A DNA stretch of 64,000 nucleotides from Macrocybe gigantea (taxonomy: Eukaryota; Basidiomycota; Agaricomycetes; Agaricales; Callistosporiaceae), in the NCBI GenBank assembly GCA_011319805.1, contig SJRY01000270.1, forward strand, positions 248,001-312,000. The letters run 5' to 3'. Position numbers and translations under genes: made by a program. The notes under the pieces are model-generated. The model was not told the origin of the DNA, searched no databases, and worked only from the letters and a program-made list of their open reading frames with translations. Numbering within the stretch: the first letter of the stretch is position 1; each line of letters opens with the position of its first letter. Of the stretch, positions 8,418 through 19,100 are shown one piece after another.

Positions 8418-10562
8418 ATGCTTTCAAAACAGATTTTATCGCCTAATTTCCTTACTTTTTTTCCGTTCTCCTTGGGTATGTGACTGCATCTCCAGTCGCA
8501 GAGCCTCAAATCGTGGTGTCGTACGTCGAACACAACGAATATTTCTTCATTCCGCTAACATGGCCTAGATCGGTGCTAGGGACTGTGTCGACCTTCTTGC
8601 CGCCTCTGACGAGTACGTTCGCAACGTACGTCAGACTCTTTCGATTTTGGTGCACCTCTCCTGTAGCTTACGACAACCCAGGGTTGCGCCTTCTACAGTG
8701 ACCTTCCCCGTTCCCATCTCGAGCACTGTGGTGACTATGTACGCGGTCGCAGGCGCCTCGCTCAGCCCTTGTACTAACGTTCCGTAGTCCTGGCGGTCCG
8801 CAATCCTCCGACGGCCACGGCGGGACAGTGACTACGTAAGAGCCGAGCTACCGCCCAGCTTACAGATTATTCACTTTGTCCTAGCTCTCGCAGTGGAAGC
8901 GCTATTTCGTCTAGCACCGTCCCGCTCACGTACACGACGATTTTCACTCATCCTGTACCTACGTGCGCCGCATCCGAGTATGACATGTTCCGATTGCCTT
9001 TGATCTCACTGCACGAATCGCAGGCTGATTTCGACTGTGACTGTGTAAGTGTCCTGCAGTCACTGACATCCCCGATGCACACTGATAGGTTCATAGAACG
9101 AAGACAGTCTATAACTGCAACGGGCATGGGCACGGGCATGGGCACGGTCACGGTCATACGTCTCCAGTCATCATGTTTGTCTCTGCCGCCAACCGTCTGT
9201 CATTGCCTTATAGCCGACCGCCTGACCTTATAGATCATCTACGGTTACTCCAACCTTGTCCAGGTACGCTAACTTGTTCGTTTATTTTCTTTTCCCCTTG
9301 TTTACCTACCATAGCAGCCCTGTAACTGTTTCCAGCAGCTTCACGACGTAAGCCGCTTTCCTCGTGTATTATCCCGGAATCACAAAGCATAGTACCATCT
9401 GTGATCAGTAAAGTCCCCTGCGCATCGTCGTCTGTCATTGGGTATGTTGTGCAGCGTCTCTTTTTAAATCTTAGCCTCATCACCAGCATTTCGTAGCACA
9501 GTCACCGTTAATGCTACTGTCCCTGGGTGCGTCCAAGCCATCCTTTACTGGATATGCTCGACCCTCATGCGCGAGGTCCTCATAGTAGTACCACTACTTT
9601 ATCTCGACCAGTGTCCAGCAGGTATGCGATACTATAGGAGATATTTGCTGGTATGCCTACCCACATCGGCGTTTTAGCGCTACAGTGTCCATAACTACGA
9701 TCCATGGGTACGTTAGCCTTTGCGTCCATTGATTCGTCAAGTATCCTATTCCCGACTATATCCTGCGTTGATCAGTAATCAAACCACTGTCCTACCTTCT
9801 TCGTCGTATGTCCTCTATGAACGTAATAATTCTATCTCATAATCCAATGCGACTATCAGCGGAGCGACTGTTGGTGTTCCGACTCTGTCTGGGTACGTCG
9901 TGTCGATCTGTTGCGGTCGTACCTCTAGTTCATCGCTTACTGAAACTACTAGCAATCAAACTATCGTTGTTCCCACCCCATCTGAGTGCGCTCCTCTATC
10001 TTCGCCTGGCATGCATAGTGATTCAAAATTTTGTCGGGTCATCAGCGGCCAGACCATTGTGATCCCTACCGCCTCAGGGTAAGTCTTCGATTCAAAGACT
10101 TTGACTGGTTGATAGCTCGCCTTCCTAACTCATGTGCTATATGATTATTAGCGGTCAGACTGAGGTTTCTCCCACTGCGTCAGGGTGCGTCGCCTATTCT
10201 TACCATAGCTCATCCTGATTTTGTGCTTCTGCCCGATCATGATTACAGTGATCAGACGATTGTTGCGCCCACCTCCTCAATGTATGGCGTTCCACATGTT
10301 AAGATATTGTGTTCTAATGAAATCGTCCTGTGCGGTTACAGTGGTCAGACAGTGGTTGCTCCCACTGCATCCGGGTATGTACAATTTTTGCTTTCGATCT
10401 TCCCTTCCGCTTAACGCAGATCGACAGGGGTGCGACCGTCGTAGACCCGATTTCGTCGATTTCACCGGCCATGTCCGTGCTATTTCCTTTTGTTCTGCAT
10501 GCTCGTGCTGATAGGGATACACTGTCGTTGTTAGCGCACGCTTTGCCTCTGGCGAATTCTGA
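8418..10562 (+). CDS. secreted Ser/Thr/Val/Pro-rich repeat protein built from tandem microexons
   Basis: My model has 22 exons: 8418-8520, 8569-8625, 8682-8738, 8788-8835, 8885-8954, 9024-9044, 9089-9159, then thirteen exons of 30, 33 or 36 nt (9234-9263, 9315-9347, 9409-9441, 9497-9526, 9586-9621, 9678-9707, 9776-9805, 9860-9892, 9953-9985, 10046-10078, 10152-10184, 10249-10281, 10342-10374), then 10428-10476 and 10515-10562. Introns in the array are 51-73 nt. All thirteen start and end after the second base of a codon, so the frame is kept. The product begins with a signal peptide ending near GYVTASPVAEP (if the T7 run 8456-8462 lacks one T). It continues with Thr/Val-rich segments, a Cys pair (DFDCDC), a (Gly-His)n run of about 13 residues (exon 7), then 11-residue repeats of type GQTVVAPTASG. 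It has 314 residues in the model. No enzyme domain is seen; a cell-wall or secreted, O-glycosylated stalk is an inference. The last two exons are less sure. Confidence 0.7.
9234..10374 (+). repeat. tandem exon-intron repeat array (13 units)
   Basis: Thirteen units of one short exon plus one intron, spaced 81-106 bp. Exon lengths are 30,33,33,30,36,30,30,33,33,33,33,33,33 nt. The last six to seven exons are clearly similar (GQT/NQT-x-V-x-PT-x-S), while earlier ones have drifted but keep length and phase. Introns share splice signals but little other sequence. The pattern suggests growth by duplication of an exon-plus-intron unit. Confidence 0.75.
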
Positions 10563-11271
10563 TCAATTTAGCAGCTGACTGAGATGCCAACCGATATTTG
10601 TTGGCCACGGTTATGGACCTGGATCAGGAATGGACTAATTGAACTTTTTCGTTTACTGTTTACCCCTTTGTGTCTTGTCTGCATTCTAACTTTGCGTTCG
10701 AGTATACCTAAGTGCAAACTTGAATGCGAAAATCCGAGCTGAACACGTGATTTTCTTAGGATCATAGCCTGAAGCGGACAAGTTCACTGATCAGCCAAGG
10801 TAGAAATGCTGTAGCAATAAGGCGCCGTACGGCCGGCCCTTTCTGCCTCATATCACCACGAAGTCGTATGGAGGACAGCAAAGCTACAGCAGTGCCTGCC
10901 CAAGACCGTTGGGCTCAGCCTCCAGAGTGGTGGTTCAGTTATTCGAGCACAACCGTCACTCGGATTCGATGGCTGCCAAAGAACAGAACTCACGTCCTCA
11001 TTTCCGTTGTTCTCGATGCCGGTACGATCGAACAGTTCTCTGGGGTCCGAATAATAGTTGCCGTTAAAGAGAACCTGGTCGAGGTTCTCGGGGACAAGGT
11101 GAGTTGGAACATCAACATCTCAAGGCAACAGATTGGAAGACGAATGTTCAATTTTATATTCAGCCTCTTCAGCACCAATTTGAATCCAAACATTCCTACC
11201 GGACACGAGCTTGCGTGCCATACAGGAACTTCTTAGAAAACCAGAGCGCCATTCAGCGCCGGACATTCGAA
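10563..11271. other. intergenic, no gene recognised
   Basis: An open frame from an ATG at 10868 (MEDSKATAVPAQDRW...) runs 122 codons but matches no family, and its latter half is doubtful. It could be an upstream exon of the following gene; a possible donor GTGAGT lies at 11099. It holds the second copy of the motif shared with 7702-7720. Confidence 0.4.
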
Positions 11272-12932
11272 ATGACCGCCAATCCGTCCTTGCTTCTACG
11301 TCCGCTATGCACGATCATTTTTGAAGTACAAAATCTAGCAGGCGCCTCTGAAGCTCCCCTCTTAGTACTAGCACCGCTCACCCATCTGGAGCACGACGCG
11401 CACTGGCGAGTCATCTACGACTATGTCCAGCCACACAAACCTGACCATCCTTGTGTAACTTTGCATCTGGACTTGATCTCATCGCTTCCCATGCGGACGG
11501 CATTCCGCTTCTCAAATTTTATAGACAGGGCACTCCCCGTTCATTGCGTCCGCGTGCTTCCATGCAAGCGAAGAACCCATGCGCCGTCTCTGCCGACCTC
11601 CACTGTCCTGCGTATCGCAACGTTCGCCCTAGCAAAAGATGCTCCGGATTGGAAACGGAGGTTATTGTCTCTCGCCCTCGTTCAGAAGGGATGGCTGCCG
11701 ATAATTGACCTTTTCTACAAGAAAATCGGCTGTGCAGGAGGTACCTTGTCTCGCATCATAAACCCTCCGAGTGCTACCGCCGTTGCTCATTCTCTCCTGC
11801 TGAATCCGGAACGTGGCCGACTCATGGAAGCCATCTATCCAATGCGATACAGCGAATTTTACCTAAGTAGCGCTCATTCCAGCCTCTCAGAAGCACTCGC
11901 CACCATCATCGTTCTCTCCCCTAATCTTAGGATCGTTGAGCTGCCACCTATTCCTATCCGTATTTATGCGAAGATCATGACAGCCCTGCGTCAGCTCCGA
12001 CAGATTGAAACCTTTGAACTGGTGTCGCGACTGCATTTTCCAGATATCGGTAGTGATGGAGAGCCAGGCCTTTTGTCGCGATCTCTTAATTTCTCCGACC
12101 TGCAACGGTGCATTCTAAATTGGCCGCATTTGAAGAATTTTGGGTTGCGTCGTTTCTACCACGACTCGCCAGAAAGGTTTGTATATTCTGCTGTTTCCCA
12201 AGAATTTCACATATCGGGCGCTCAACACGAATTTATAGCAATTGGTCAGGTTTATCTGAGGTGGGACAATCGCCTATTGATACGACGTTATAGAGAACAA
12301 TGCTTCTGATATCGTGTCTGCAGAGTGCGGCATCAGTCCCAAAACTCCAAAAATTGGACCTAGATGGTGGTGCAATCACACAACGAATGTTGCAACACCT
12401 TTCCTCGGCATCTCCGTCGACTTTACATACCGTTGAGCTGCGTGACCTTGAGAACGCAGAGATCGATCTATACGGTTTTCTGATACAAATCTCGTCCTCT
12501 ATCGTTGACCTGACACTCAAGAGCTTAGACGTACCTCCCTATATGCAGGGCGAACGTGGGGAGTATGCACTGGATGCTGCGATGCCTCACCTTAGAAAAC
12601 TGCGATATCTGTGTGTCAAAGGCGACCTGTTAAGTGCTCGGTCCATCTCCAGAATGCGGCGCGACATGGATAGAGATACAGGTCAGTTTAGTGCGGTAGT
12701 AGGCACCGGGCCTCTGCATGACTTCCTCTATCTGTCTATCTGTCATGCTCCTGGAATCGATGGCGCTGAATTGGTGGACGCTATCAAAATAACGGACTGG
12801 CAAGTCATCAGCATCCGTGCCTCAGTTTACTTCGACGAGAACTCTATCAGCGCTGCGAATGATGCAGCACAGAAGCGAGGCATTCGCTTCAATTTCTACG
12901 AGACAGATGACATGGTAGACCGGGGATTTTGA
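11272..12932 (+). CDS. F-box/LRR-like protein, divergent
   Basis: Three exons: 11272-12176, 12239-12260, 12324-12932, giving 511 residues with frame kept across a 22-nt middle exon (NWSGLSE). The protein is Leu-rich with repeats of the kind found in Agaricomycete F-box proteins: LATIIVLSPNLRIVELPPIP, SVPKLQKLDLDGGAITQRML, STLHTVELRDLENAEIDLYG, MPHLRKLRYLCVKGD. A canonical N-terminal F-box is weak (LLLRPLCTIIFEVQNLAG region). If functional it would be a substrate receptor for SCF ubiquitin ligase, which is inference from the fold. The start is the ATG opening MTANPSLLLRPL; earlier in-frame codons exist (from 11104) but look non-coding. Confidence 0.6.
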
Positions 12933-13415
12933 TAATCGGGTTATCAAGTCTTACTTGAGTACGTTTCGTCGACTGCACCGTATTGATCCTACCATCTCTA
13001 ACTGAATGCCTCGTTAAGCATTCTACTCCACTTTTTACCTTTATCCGAATCGCCTTTGATTGAGAATGTCTGATTGTGCTTGGCGATCGAGGATGTCCGC
13101 GCTGCAGGCAGTTCCATTCTCTGAAGTTGTCTGCGTCTCATAAGGCTTTTGTTTTGACACCTGCTCGTGGTAGCAAGTGAACGCTTGGGAACATCAAGAG
13201 GTTCTGGTTCAATATTTCCTGGAAGTGTGCAGTGGTGCTTGTGATTAATTTAAGATTCAATGTTTTCAAATTGACCGCCTGGAAGCAAGATGGCCTGCAC
13301 AACTGACTACTATTCATTCGTTGCCTCTAGATTCTGCTATGAATGCCAACCTTTCTGAACGTGGCCGACTCCTCACAACTCTCTATCCTCCGATGAAACC
13401 CCAATGTCATTTAAC
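12933..13415. other. intergenic with a short fragment of the upstream gene
   Basis: No gene. Around 13335-13395 (plus) the translation LSERGRLLTTLYPPMKP resembles residues of the preceding F-box/LRR-like gene (NPERGRLMEAIYPMRYS at about 11805-11850), so it looks like a small duplicated remnant. Confidence 0.4.
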
Positions 13416-14321
13416 TCAAATAAACCGCACTGCTTTCCAATGTCTATCCTGTTCTACCGCAATACCCTGATGGCGCACGATCTCATGGATGGCACGAATG
13501 ACCTCGGATTCTAACTGCGGCTCCACTCCACACTCTCGACAAAGAAGCTCGTAACGGTATAGCAATCTGAATAGCTGCTTCAAGTACTCTTCTAACCGTG
13601 AAAGGTTTAGATGCGGCTCTCGGGCGTTAGATTGATAATTGTACCCGTGCGGGAAGTAGAATTGGCGATGGGGAATCTGCTGAGCGGAGTAACGCATGCC
13701 ATAATTCAACCTCCCAACCATAGCTTCGTATCTCTTGGTGCGCATATACAATCCGTTCCGTAGCAAATCCATGGCTGAGCAAACGTTGAAAAAGATATAT
13801 GCATCCATGGCTCCTTCCGCGACAAATCCAAAGCCAAAGCCGGTGTATCCCCGCCATAAATTTTGCAATGTGTGAAGCGGAACTTTGGGATGACGAGCCA
13901 GAAACAAGATCTTGCCCATCTCGTTCTCGCCCGGCGGGTAGTTCACCGCGTCGGCGAAGTCTCCGTCTTCACTGCCATATGAAAGCTGGTTGACAGCGCA
14001 GCGTTTTGCACCTGTGATCCAGTTGCGCACGTCTTGCGAGCGCCTGGTTAAGAACTCAGAGTATTTTCTTGCCGTCTCGTCCGAGAAGAGCTTCTCTGGT
14101 CCATGCCCCCAATCCGGCAGCCTCCCACAATCTACCTCTTCTGGGTACTTCTCTCTTTCCGTCTTTGCAAACATAACCACCTGTCTCGCAAAATGCGAGC
14201 GAAATGGTTCAGTTCCGGCGCCTGGGTCCGCCCTCCACGTGCGAAGAAGCCACTGTCTCGCAGCATCGTAATGTGGGAAATGGGGGTTTGTTGAAATGTC
14301 TTTCGGGATCGTCAGGGACAA
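13416..14321 (-). CDS. hypothetical protein, 301 residues, single exon
   Basis: An uninterrupted ATG-to-stop frame with steady coding composition. The product is basic and aromatic-rich, with no signal peptide or membrane segment. Notable stretches are GAGTEPFRSHFARQVVMFAK, WRGYTGFGFGFVAEGAMDAY and a C-terminal helical part with CRECGVEPQLESEVIRAIHE. I do not recognise the family. The ATG at 14321 is the first in frame and gives a normal N-terminus (MSLTIPKDISTNPHFPHYDA). There are no introns, unlike most neighbours. Confidence 0.65.
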   Translation of the reverse strand: MSLTIPKDISTNPHFPHYDAARQWLLRTWRADPGAGTEPFRSHFARQVVMFAKTEREKYPEEVDCGRLPDWGHGPEKLFSDETARKYSEFLTRRSQDVRNWITGAKRCAVNQLSYGSEDGDFADAVNYPPGENEMGKILFLARHPKVPLHTLQNLWRGYTGFGFGFVAEGAMDAYIFFNVCSAMDLLRNGLYMRTKRYEAMVGRLNYGMRYSAQQIPHRQFYFPHGYNYQSNAREPHLNLSRLEEYLKQLFRLLYRYELLCRECGVEPQLESEVIRAIHEIVRHQGIAVEQDRHWKAVRFI

Positions 14322-15016
14322 ATGTGAGGTCTTGGGCGAGGAGGTTCCTTGGAATGTTATGCTTTTGGTGCATCACTGGTGAGCTGGTATGTTTTATCTC
14401 TCAACTCTACCCTGCGTCATCAACAATGATCTTTTAGCGGTGGTAAGCTCCAAGCGTCTGACACTCTCGTCGATCCCGCTCGGTCGCGAACTTGTCAATC
14501 AAAGATTACTACTCATGCCGCGAAAGCATGGAAATCCATGAATGGTCTGAAAGCCGGTCTGGTAGGAATCGAATCCATGTCGCCCTTCGTCAAATTAGTA
14601 GGTCGATGTTACGTATCGATGTGCATTAGACGGATGACAGAGAAAGAACCAAGGTAACGTCTGATATCCTTGTGAGCGTGCGACTTCTCGAGGTGACTGC
14701 AGCTGTTACACGGGCCCTCAGGTCTCATGATTCGACTTGCTCGGGCTAATGTCACAATGCAACCGCAGAATGACTTTTCGCTTGTCGGGGGCAAGTTGAG
14801 CTGATGGCCACGGGCTCCGGGTCGTTGAAAGGCGGGGTGTAGGGTTAGTTATATTCACTTTTTTTTTCTACACAATTGCAGTGCGGGAGGCAGAACGAAT
14901 GTGCGTCTCTTCCGTCGTCCAACCTCCCAACTTTTTCATGTGAGCAAGTACGTCAGGTTGCGAAGCGGGGCGTCTTATGTCTCTACAAAGGAAAAAAAAA
15001 AGAGATTCTGCCCAAG
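14322..15016. other. intergenic, no gene recognised
   Basis: Short unrelated frames only, with A/T runs near 14855-14870 and 14990-15003. It includes the 3' flank of the MFS gene. Confidence 0.5.
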
Positions 15017-17370
15017 CTACCGAGATGGTCGGGGAGGTAGTGGCCGACGGCACCGTGTGCCCAATGGCTGCGGCCCGATGTAGAAAAATGCCGCAACGGC
15101 GCAAGCGACGATGAGCCCCATTGCGAGGAAGCAGAGCGCTAACCAGCCGCGGCGCAGGTGGTCATATATCTGTCATTTTGATCGGAATTAGACAAGATAC
15201 GGAACGACGAGGTGGGGTTGATTACCTGGCCGCCGATGATGGGACCCACTGACGGTAGAGTCACGGCATTGACAGTAAGTCGGTTGGAAGCGATCAGGAG
15301 GAACCTTGAGGGAATTACATACCTGAAGAGCCGATACCATAAGCAAGGTTGAAGGCGCCGTAGACATGAGCATCTACGAGATGTCAGTATCGAACCTAAA
15401 AGAGCACATTCCAGGCCAATGAAACGCACATCCGACGCCCTCCATATCCCTCGCCACGCTCGCTAATTCAGCTGTCACGGGCGAAATGACACCGGAGACA
15501 AAGAAATCTGTGCATGAATGAAGAAAGGCAAAAAAAAAAAGGAAAAAAAAATCAGAGTTCGAGGTCATGGAAAAGATTGACTGGGGGTGGCGTACGTTCA
15601 ATTGCGAGCGCGACGATGAATAGCGCTAGCGGGCCCTCAATGGTGATGATGCCCCACCACGGGACGGACAAGAGCAGCGCCGCGGGGGCGATCCACTGCG
15701 TGCCAATGCGGTCGGTCAGGTAACCCATCAGCGGCGAGGCTGTCACGATCGAAATCAAGGAATGAGGTGCCCATGCAACAATCTCAAATGGCGCAAAGGA
15801 ACGCACAGACAAGCGCGGGGACGACGGCAGCAAGGAAGACGAGGCCCACCCTTCCAGAATCGAGACTCCACACATGCTGCAGGTGCAGTGGAAGCGAGGG
15901 TTCCTGGCTGCTATAGACAACACTACCGACTCCACCAATCAGTATTCGGTCCAGGCTCTCCACGACAGCCGATTCTGTGGAACGCACCCATATATGAATG
16001 TGATCACGATCGCCGTCAGCGCGCGCGATGACTTTGCGAGCTTGAGGACAACTGACAGCGGCGTCTCGTGCATACGTTTGCATGTCCTTGGTAGTTCCAG
16101 ACTTTCAGTTGTGGGCTGCGCTCCTGAATCTGCCGCATCTTCGGCCTCTATGCCGGGTGGTGGTGGTGGAGCCGTACACTCAATCGGGTCCTTCTCGTCC
16201 GTCTCAGATACCTTCTCGCTTGTCATCTTTGTCTCCATCCGATCCAAAGTGACCGCGGACTCTGCAGTACAATGCTCTGCATGCCGTTCTCCATCAGCAC
16301 CGGACGCGGCCGATGAAGCAACAGGATGAGGCGTCGACATAATGGCGGTGGGATCGACGCCCCACCGGACGACATCCTTCCTCTCGACGACAAGCAGCCT
16401 CCCCACCAGGTCAAAGAACGTGACGATTAAGCAGAAGACAAAGGGACCGCGGAATCCGAAGCGCGTGTAGAGTGCGCCGCCGACTGGGGGTCCGATGAGA
16501 ATCCTGTAATCGGCGTTGACGAGAAGAAGATCAATTAATGTTAGGTACACTTGCCCTATTGAGAGGCCGGACATGGCGGCCCCGAGCTGTCCTAAAAGGG
16601 ACAAAATTAGCGATCAACGCCAAGAACCAGATGACGAAGACTCACTCCCGACGAATTCCTCCGGCGTCGCGTCGCATCTTTAGCAAAATATAGACACCAC
16701 ACATCAAGATCTACATATGCAGGACTAAGGAATAAGACGGGTACCGACAAGAGCGCAAGCCCGACGACCCAGACCATGGACGAGCCGACGCCCTGAAGGG
16801 CACGCGAGACGCACATGACGGCATAGTTGGGCGCCTCCATGAGCATGACCTGCGAGCCAAGCAAGAGCACGAGACCAAAGAGAAGTGGCGCTCTGCGCGC
16901 CTCGTAGCGCTCCGAGAGTATAGCGATCGGCACCGTAGCTAGAATAACCGCCGTGCCGGAAATCAGGATCCTTTTCAACATGTCAGTGTGCATAAGCACA
17001 TACATAAAGCCAAACCCCCGGACTGTGCAACAAAGATAATGAGTAGGACTCCTTTTCGGCTAGAGAAGAGAGGATGCGGCGCACGTATGCGAACAAGAGC
17101 CAGCCTGAGAGGGCTGAGACATGGTGATAACCCAGTTTTTGCAGCTGAAAGGGTATAACGGGTATGATGATCGAGTACACCAATAGATCCGTCATGATGC
17201 CTACCGTCGCAGCGTACCACCAACATACACAAGCCGTAAGACGACGGAACAGCAATAAGAGAAATCTCGAGAAGCTCACCAAGACCGACAACAAACGTCG
17301 TGAACCAATACGACGCGCGCCATCTCAGGCCTACAGCCGGCGAACGCGCTGGAGGAACAAAAAAGAACAT
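15017..17370 (-). CDS. MFS drug:H+ antiporter-like transporter, 13 exons
   Basis: A major facilitator superfamily exporter (DHA1-like), expected in the plasma or vacuolar membrane. Exons (minus): 17370-17280, 17200-17085, 17022-17004, 16938-16749, 16677-16646, 16591-16555, 16503-15988, 15922-15807, 15739-15596, 15507-15430, 15373-15323, 15248-15226, 15169-15017; total 522 codons, in frame. Family features are DLLVYSIIIPVIPFQLQKLG (TM1), the loop 2-3 motif as ILSERYEARRAPLLFGLVL, VCVSRALQGVGSS-like in TM4 (here CVSRALQGVGSSMVWVVG), LIGPPVGGALYTRFGFRGPF in TM5, a long central loop of about 110 residues, PLMGYLTDRIGTQW in the second half, and VGPIIGGQ near TM11. Two microexons (19 and 23 nt) and a GC-AG intron after exon 6 (ATAGG|GCAAGT) are needed to keep the frame and match the family. 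A decayed second copy lies at 43140-43560. Confidence 0.85.
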
Positions 17371-17855
17371 GGTGGCAGGGCGGCCTCAACTTAGTTGCTT
17401 TTATGACTCTTTCTGCTCTTTCCAACGTGGCCCAGGCCAGCGCCACGTCGTCGCCCACGGTCGCCGCTAGAACACAGCAACACGGCGGAACAAGGGAGAA
17501 AGTGGACAGGGACTTCGAAAGAACGAGTTCCAGAGAAAATAGCTGTCAACTTGTCAAGATCGAGAGCCGCTTGTCCAAGTTGGTCGGTCGATTCGGCGAC
17601 TTGTGTTCGCTTTAGGATGTCATATGTGAAATAGACCTAAGCCAAGTTGATGTGCTCGCAAGCAGAACAGGCGAAGCCCAGTGGTTTGGCGAAGTGTGTG
17701 GGACGACGCATTGGCTTTTCAGCTCCTATATGTTTGTTTCTGGTTTGCCGAGAAAAGTTCGCACTTGCGTCAATCGACCGGCAGCCTGAGCTAACCCTGT
17801 GACACGTTCAAAATCAATCGGTCTTTCTTCGCATCCTCGGTCATCCCTTCTAGTT
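17371..17855. other. upstream region of the MFS gene
   Basis: No gene. Parts of 17400-17620 (for example agtggacagggacttcgaaa at about 17501) are similar to 43580-43680, upstream of the decayed MFS copy, so promoter sequence was duplicated with the gene. Confidence 0.45.
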
Positions 17856-18400
17856 CGTGCCATTCCATATCATCACCCACGGCGAAGGTGGCAGCGGTAT
17901 ACCATTTTGCTGATCTCGCTTGCCTGCTTGTGTGCTTTGCGTGGTTCGATGGGTACGGACATCGGCACTTGCTCAAGTGGTTCTCACCTCTCCGGACGAC
18001 GTCCATGACCTTGACGCCTGGAGGGAATATATGCCCGCGGGGGTCCCTCATCCTGGAGAACCTGAGATGGACATTGAGCTGAAGGACGCAGTCATGACCA
18101 ATCCTACTCACAACACGACTGCCATTGCAGATGAAGATGCGAAGCTCCGCGGATACTATCTCAATGTTCTATTTGCTTGCATCACTGCTGCTGGGACCAC
18201 TACAGTATCTACATCTAATTTAGAAAGACGGAGATTAGCAATGAACACGACGTATTCTACGCATTCGCAATACCCCCTTTAGAGATGCAAATCGGATCGG
18301 GAGAAGGACCGGCTTTGCCAGAGCTAAAGGAAATGGATGCAAAATTGCACGACAATGTGCAATACAACAAGCTAAGTGCTCTCGAATGATCAGGACCTAA
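17856..18400 (+). pseudogene. decayed copy of the HtrL/YibB-like gene
   Basis: Plus-strand pieces match the N-terminal third of the intact gene at 43875-45846, in order but in different frames: a membrane anchor (FAWFDGYGHRHLLKWFSPL against FAWFDGYERHLLKLFSPL), HPGEPEMDIELKDAV, NPTHNTTAIADEDAK and RRLAMNTTYST. Frameshifts, stops and missing segments (the catalytic region is absent) make it a pseudogene. Its neighbour, the MFS transporter, is intact here but decayed at the other locus. Confidence 0.75.
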
Positions 18401-19100
18401 ATTTCGCAAATAATACCAACTGATTCTTGTCGAGACCTTTGCCAATCATTCTAAAAAAACGCCTTTTCACTATCTTGTCCGCCTCAATCTCGCTCATGCT
18501 TTCAATTCCCTCAGTTTGCAGTACTACGATCTGTGGAGCTTGAAAAGGAGTGTTCAGACTCTTTTGGCCCCTATAACATGCGAGTTACGGAGAACGCATT
18601 GCTTTGCTGTCCGATTGATCCGAGACTAACATTGCAAGAATCTTCTTGATCGCGACTGATCATCTGTGTCGGCCTTTCATTGTAAACTTTCTCTATGCCG
18701 ACGATGGCAAGTCCCCAGAAGCCGGTCTGCCTCAACAGAATTTTTCTATTCAAACAAGTCCACCGTGACAACATGCGATTGCTGGGCAACGTACTCCACA
18801 CCATTGGGCTCACTCCCTTGACTTGCTTCTCACCACCTCTAGCAGCAGGGTCAGATTCTTGAGTTGTAGTGCGGTATGGCCCCTCCGAAGCGAGGACAGT
18901 GAAAGGCTTCGCCAGAATGCTCGACATGTATAGCAGACGCGCCGATGAGCAGCCAATTAGATTTGAAACTCCGCAAGTTTGTGGCGAACATATTCCAAGT
19001 TCATTCTCGCTGCTGGTCATCGCAAACGTGTTCCAATTCCAGCACCCCAACTCACTCCCCTGCGATAGCAGTCGTTTTCGCGATGCTTCGGCAACTTATC
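18401..19100. other. decayed sequence and upstream region of kinase copy A
   Basis: No gene. The block tttgaaactccgcaag at about 18962 recurs upstream of the other kinase-like copies (D, F and, diverged, B and C), so it is a duplicated 5' flank. Confidence 0.45.

Noticed and set aside
8476..8495. A 20-nt intron (GTATGTGACTGCATCTCCAG) at the start of the microexon gene, which would keep the frame
   Set aside because: It is far shorter than any intron here. One missing T in the T7 run gives a better signal peptide and fits the error pattern in other genes.
9234..10374. CRISPR-like regular spacing of 33-bp repeats with 51-73 bp spacers
   Set aside because: The repeats are coding, diverged, framed by splice sites and in a eukaryote.
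14540..14590. tRNA-like sequence (aggaatcgaatccatg resembles a complement of a T-arm)
   Set aside because: No acceptor, D or anticodon stem can be formed around it.
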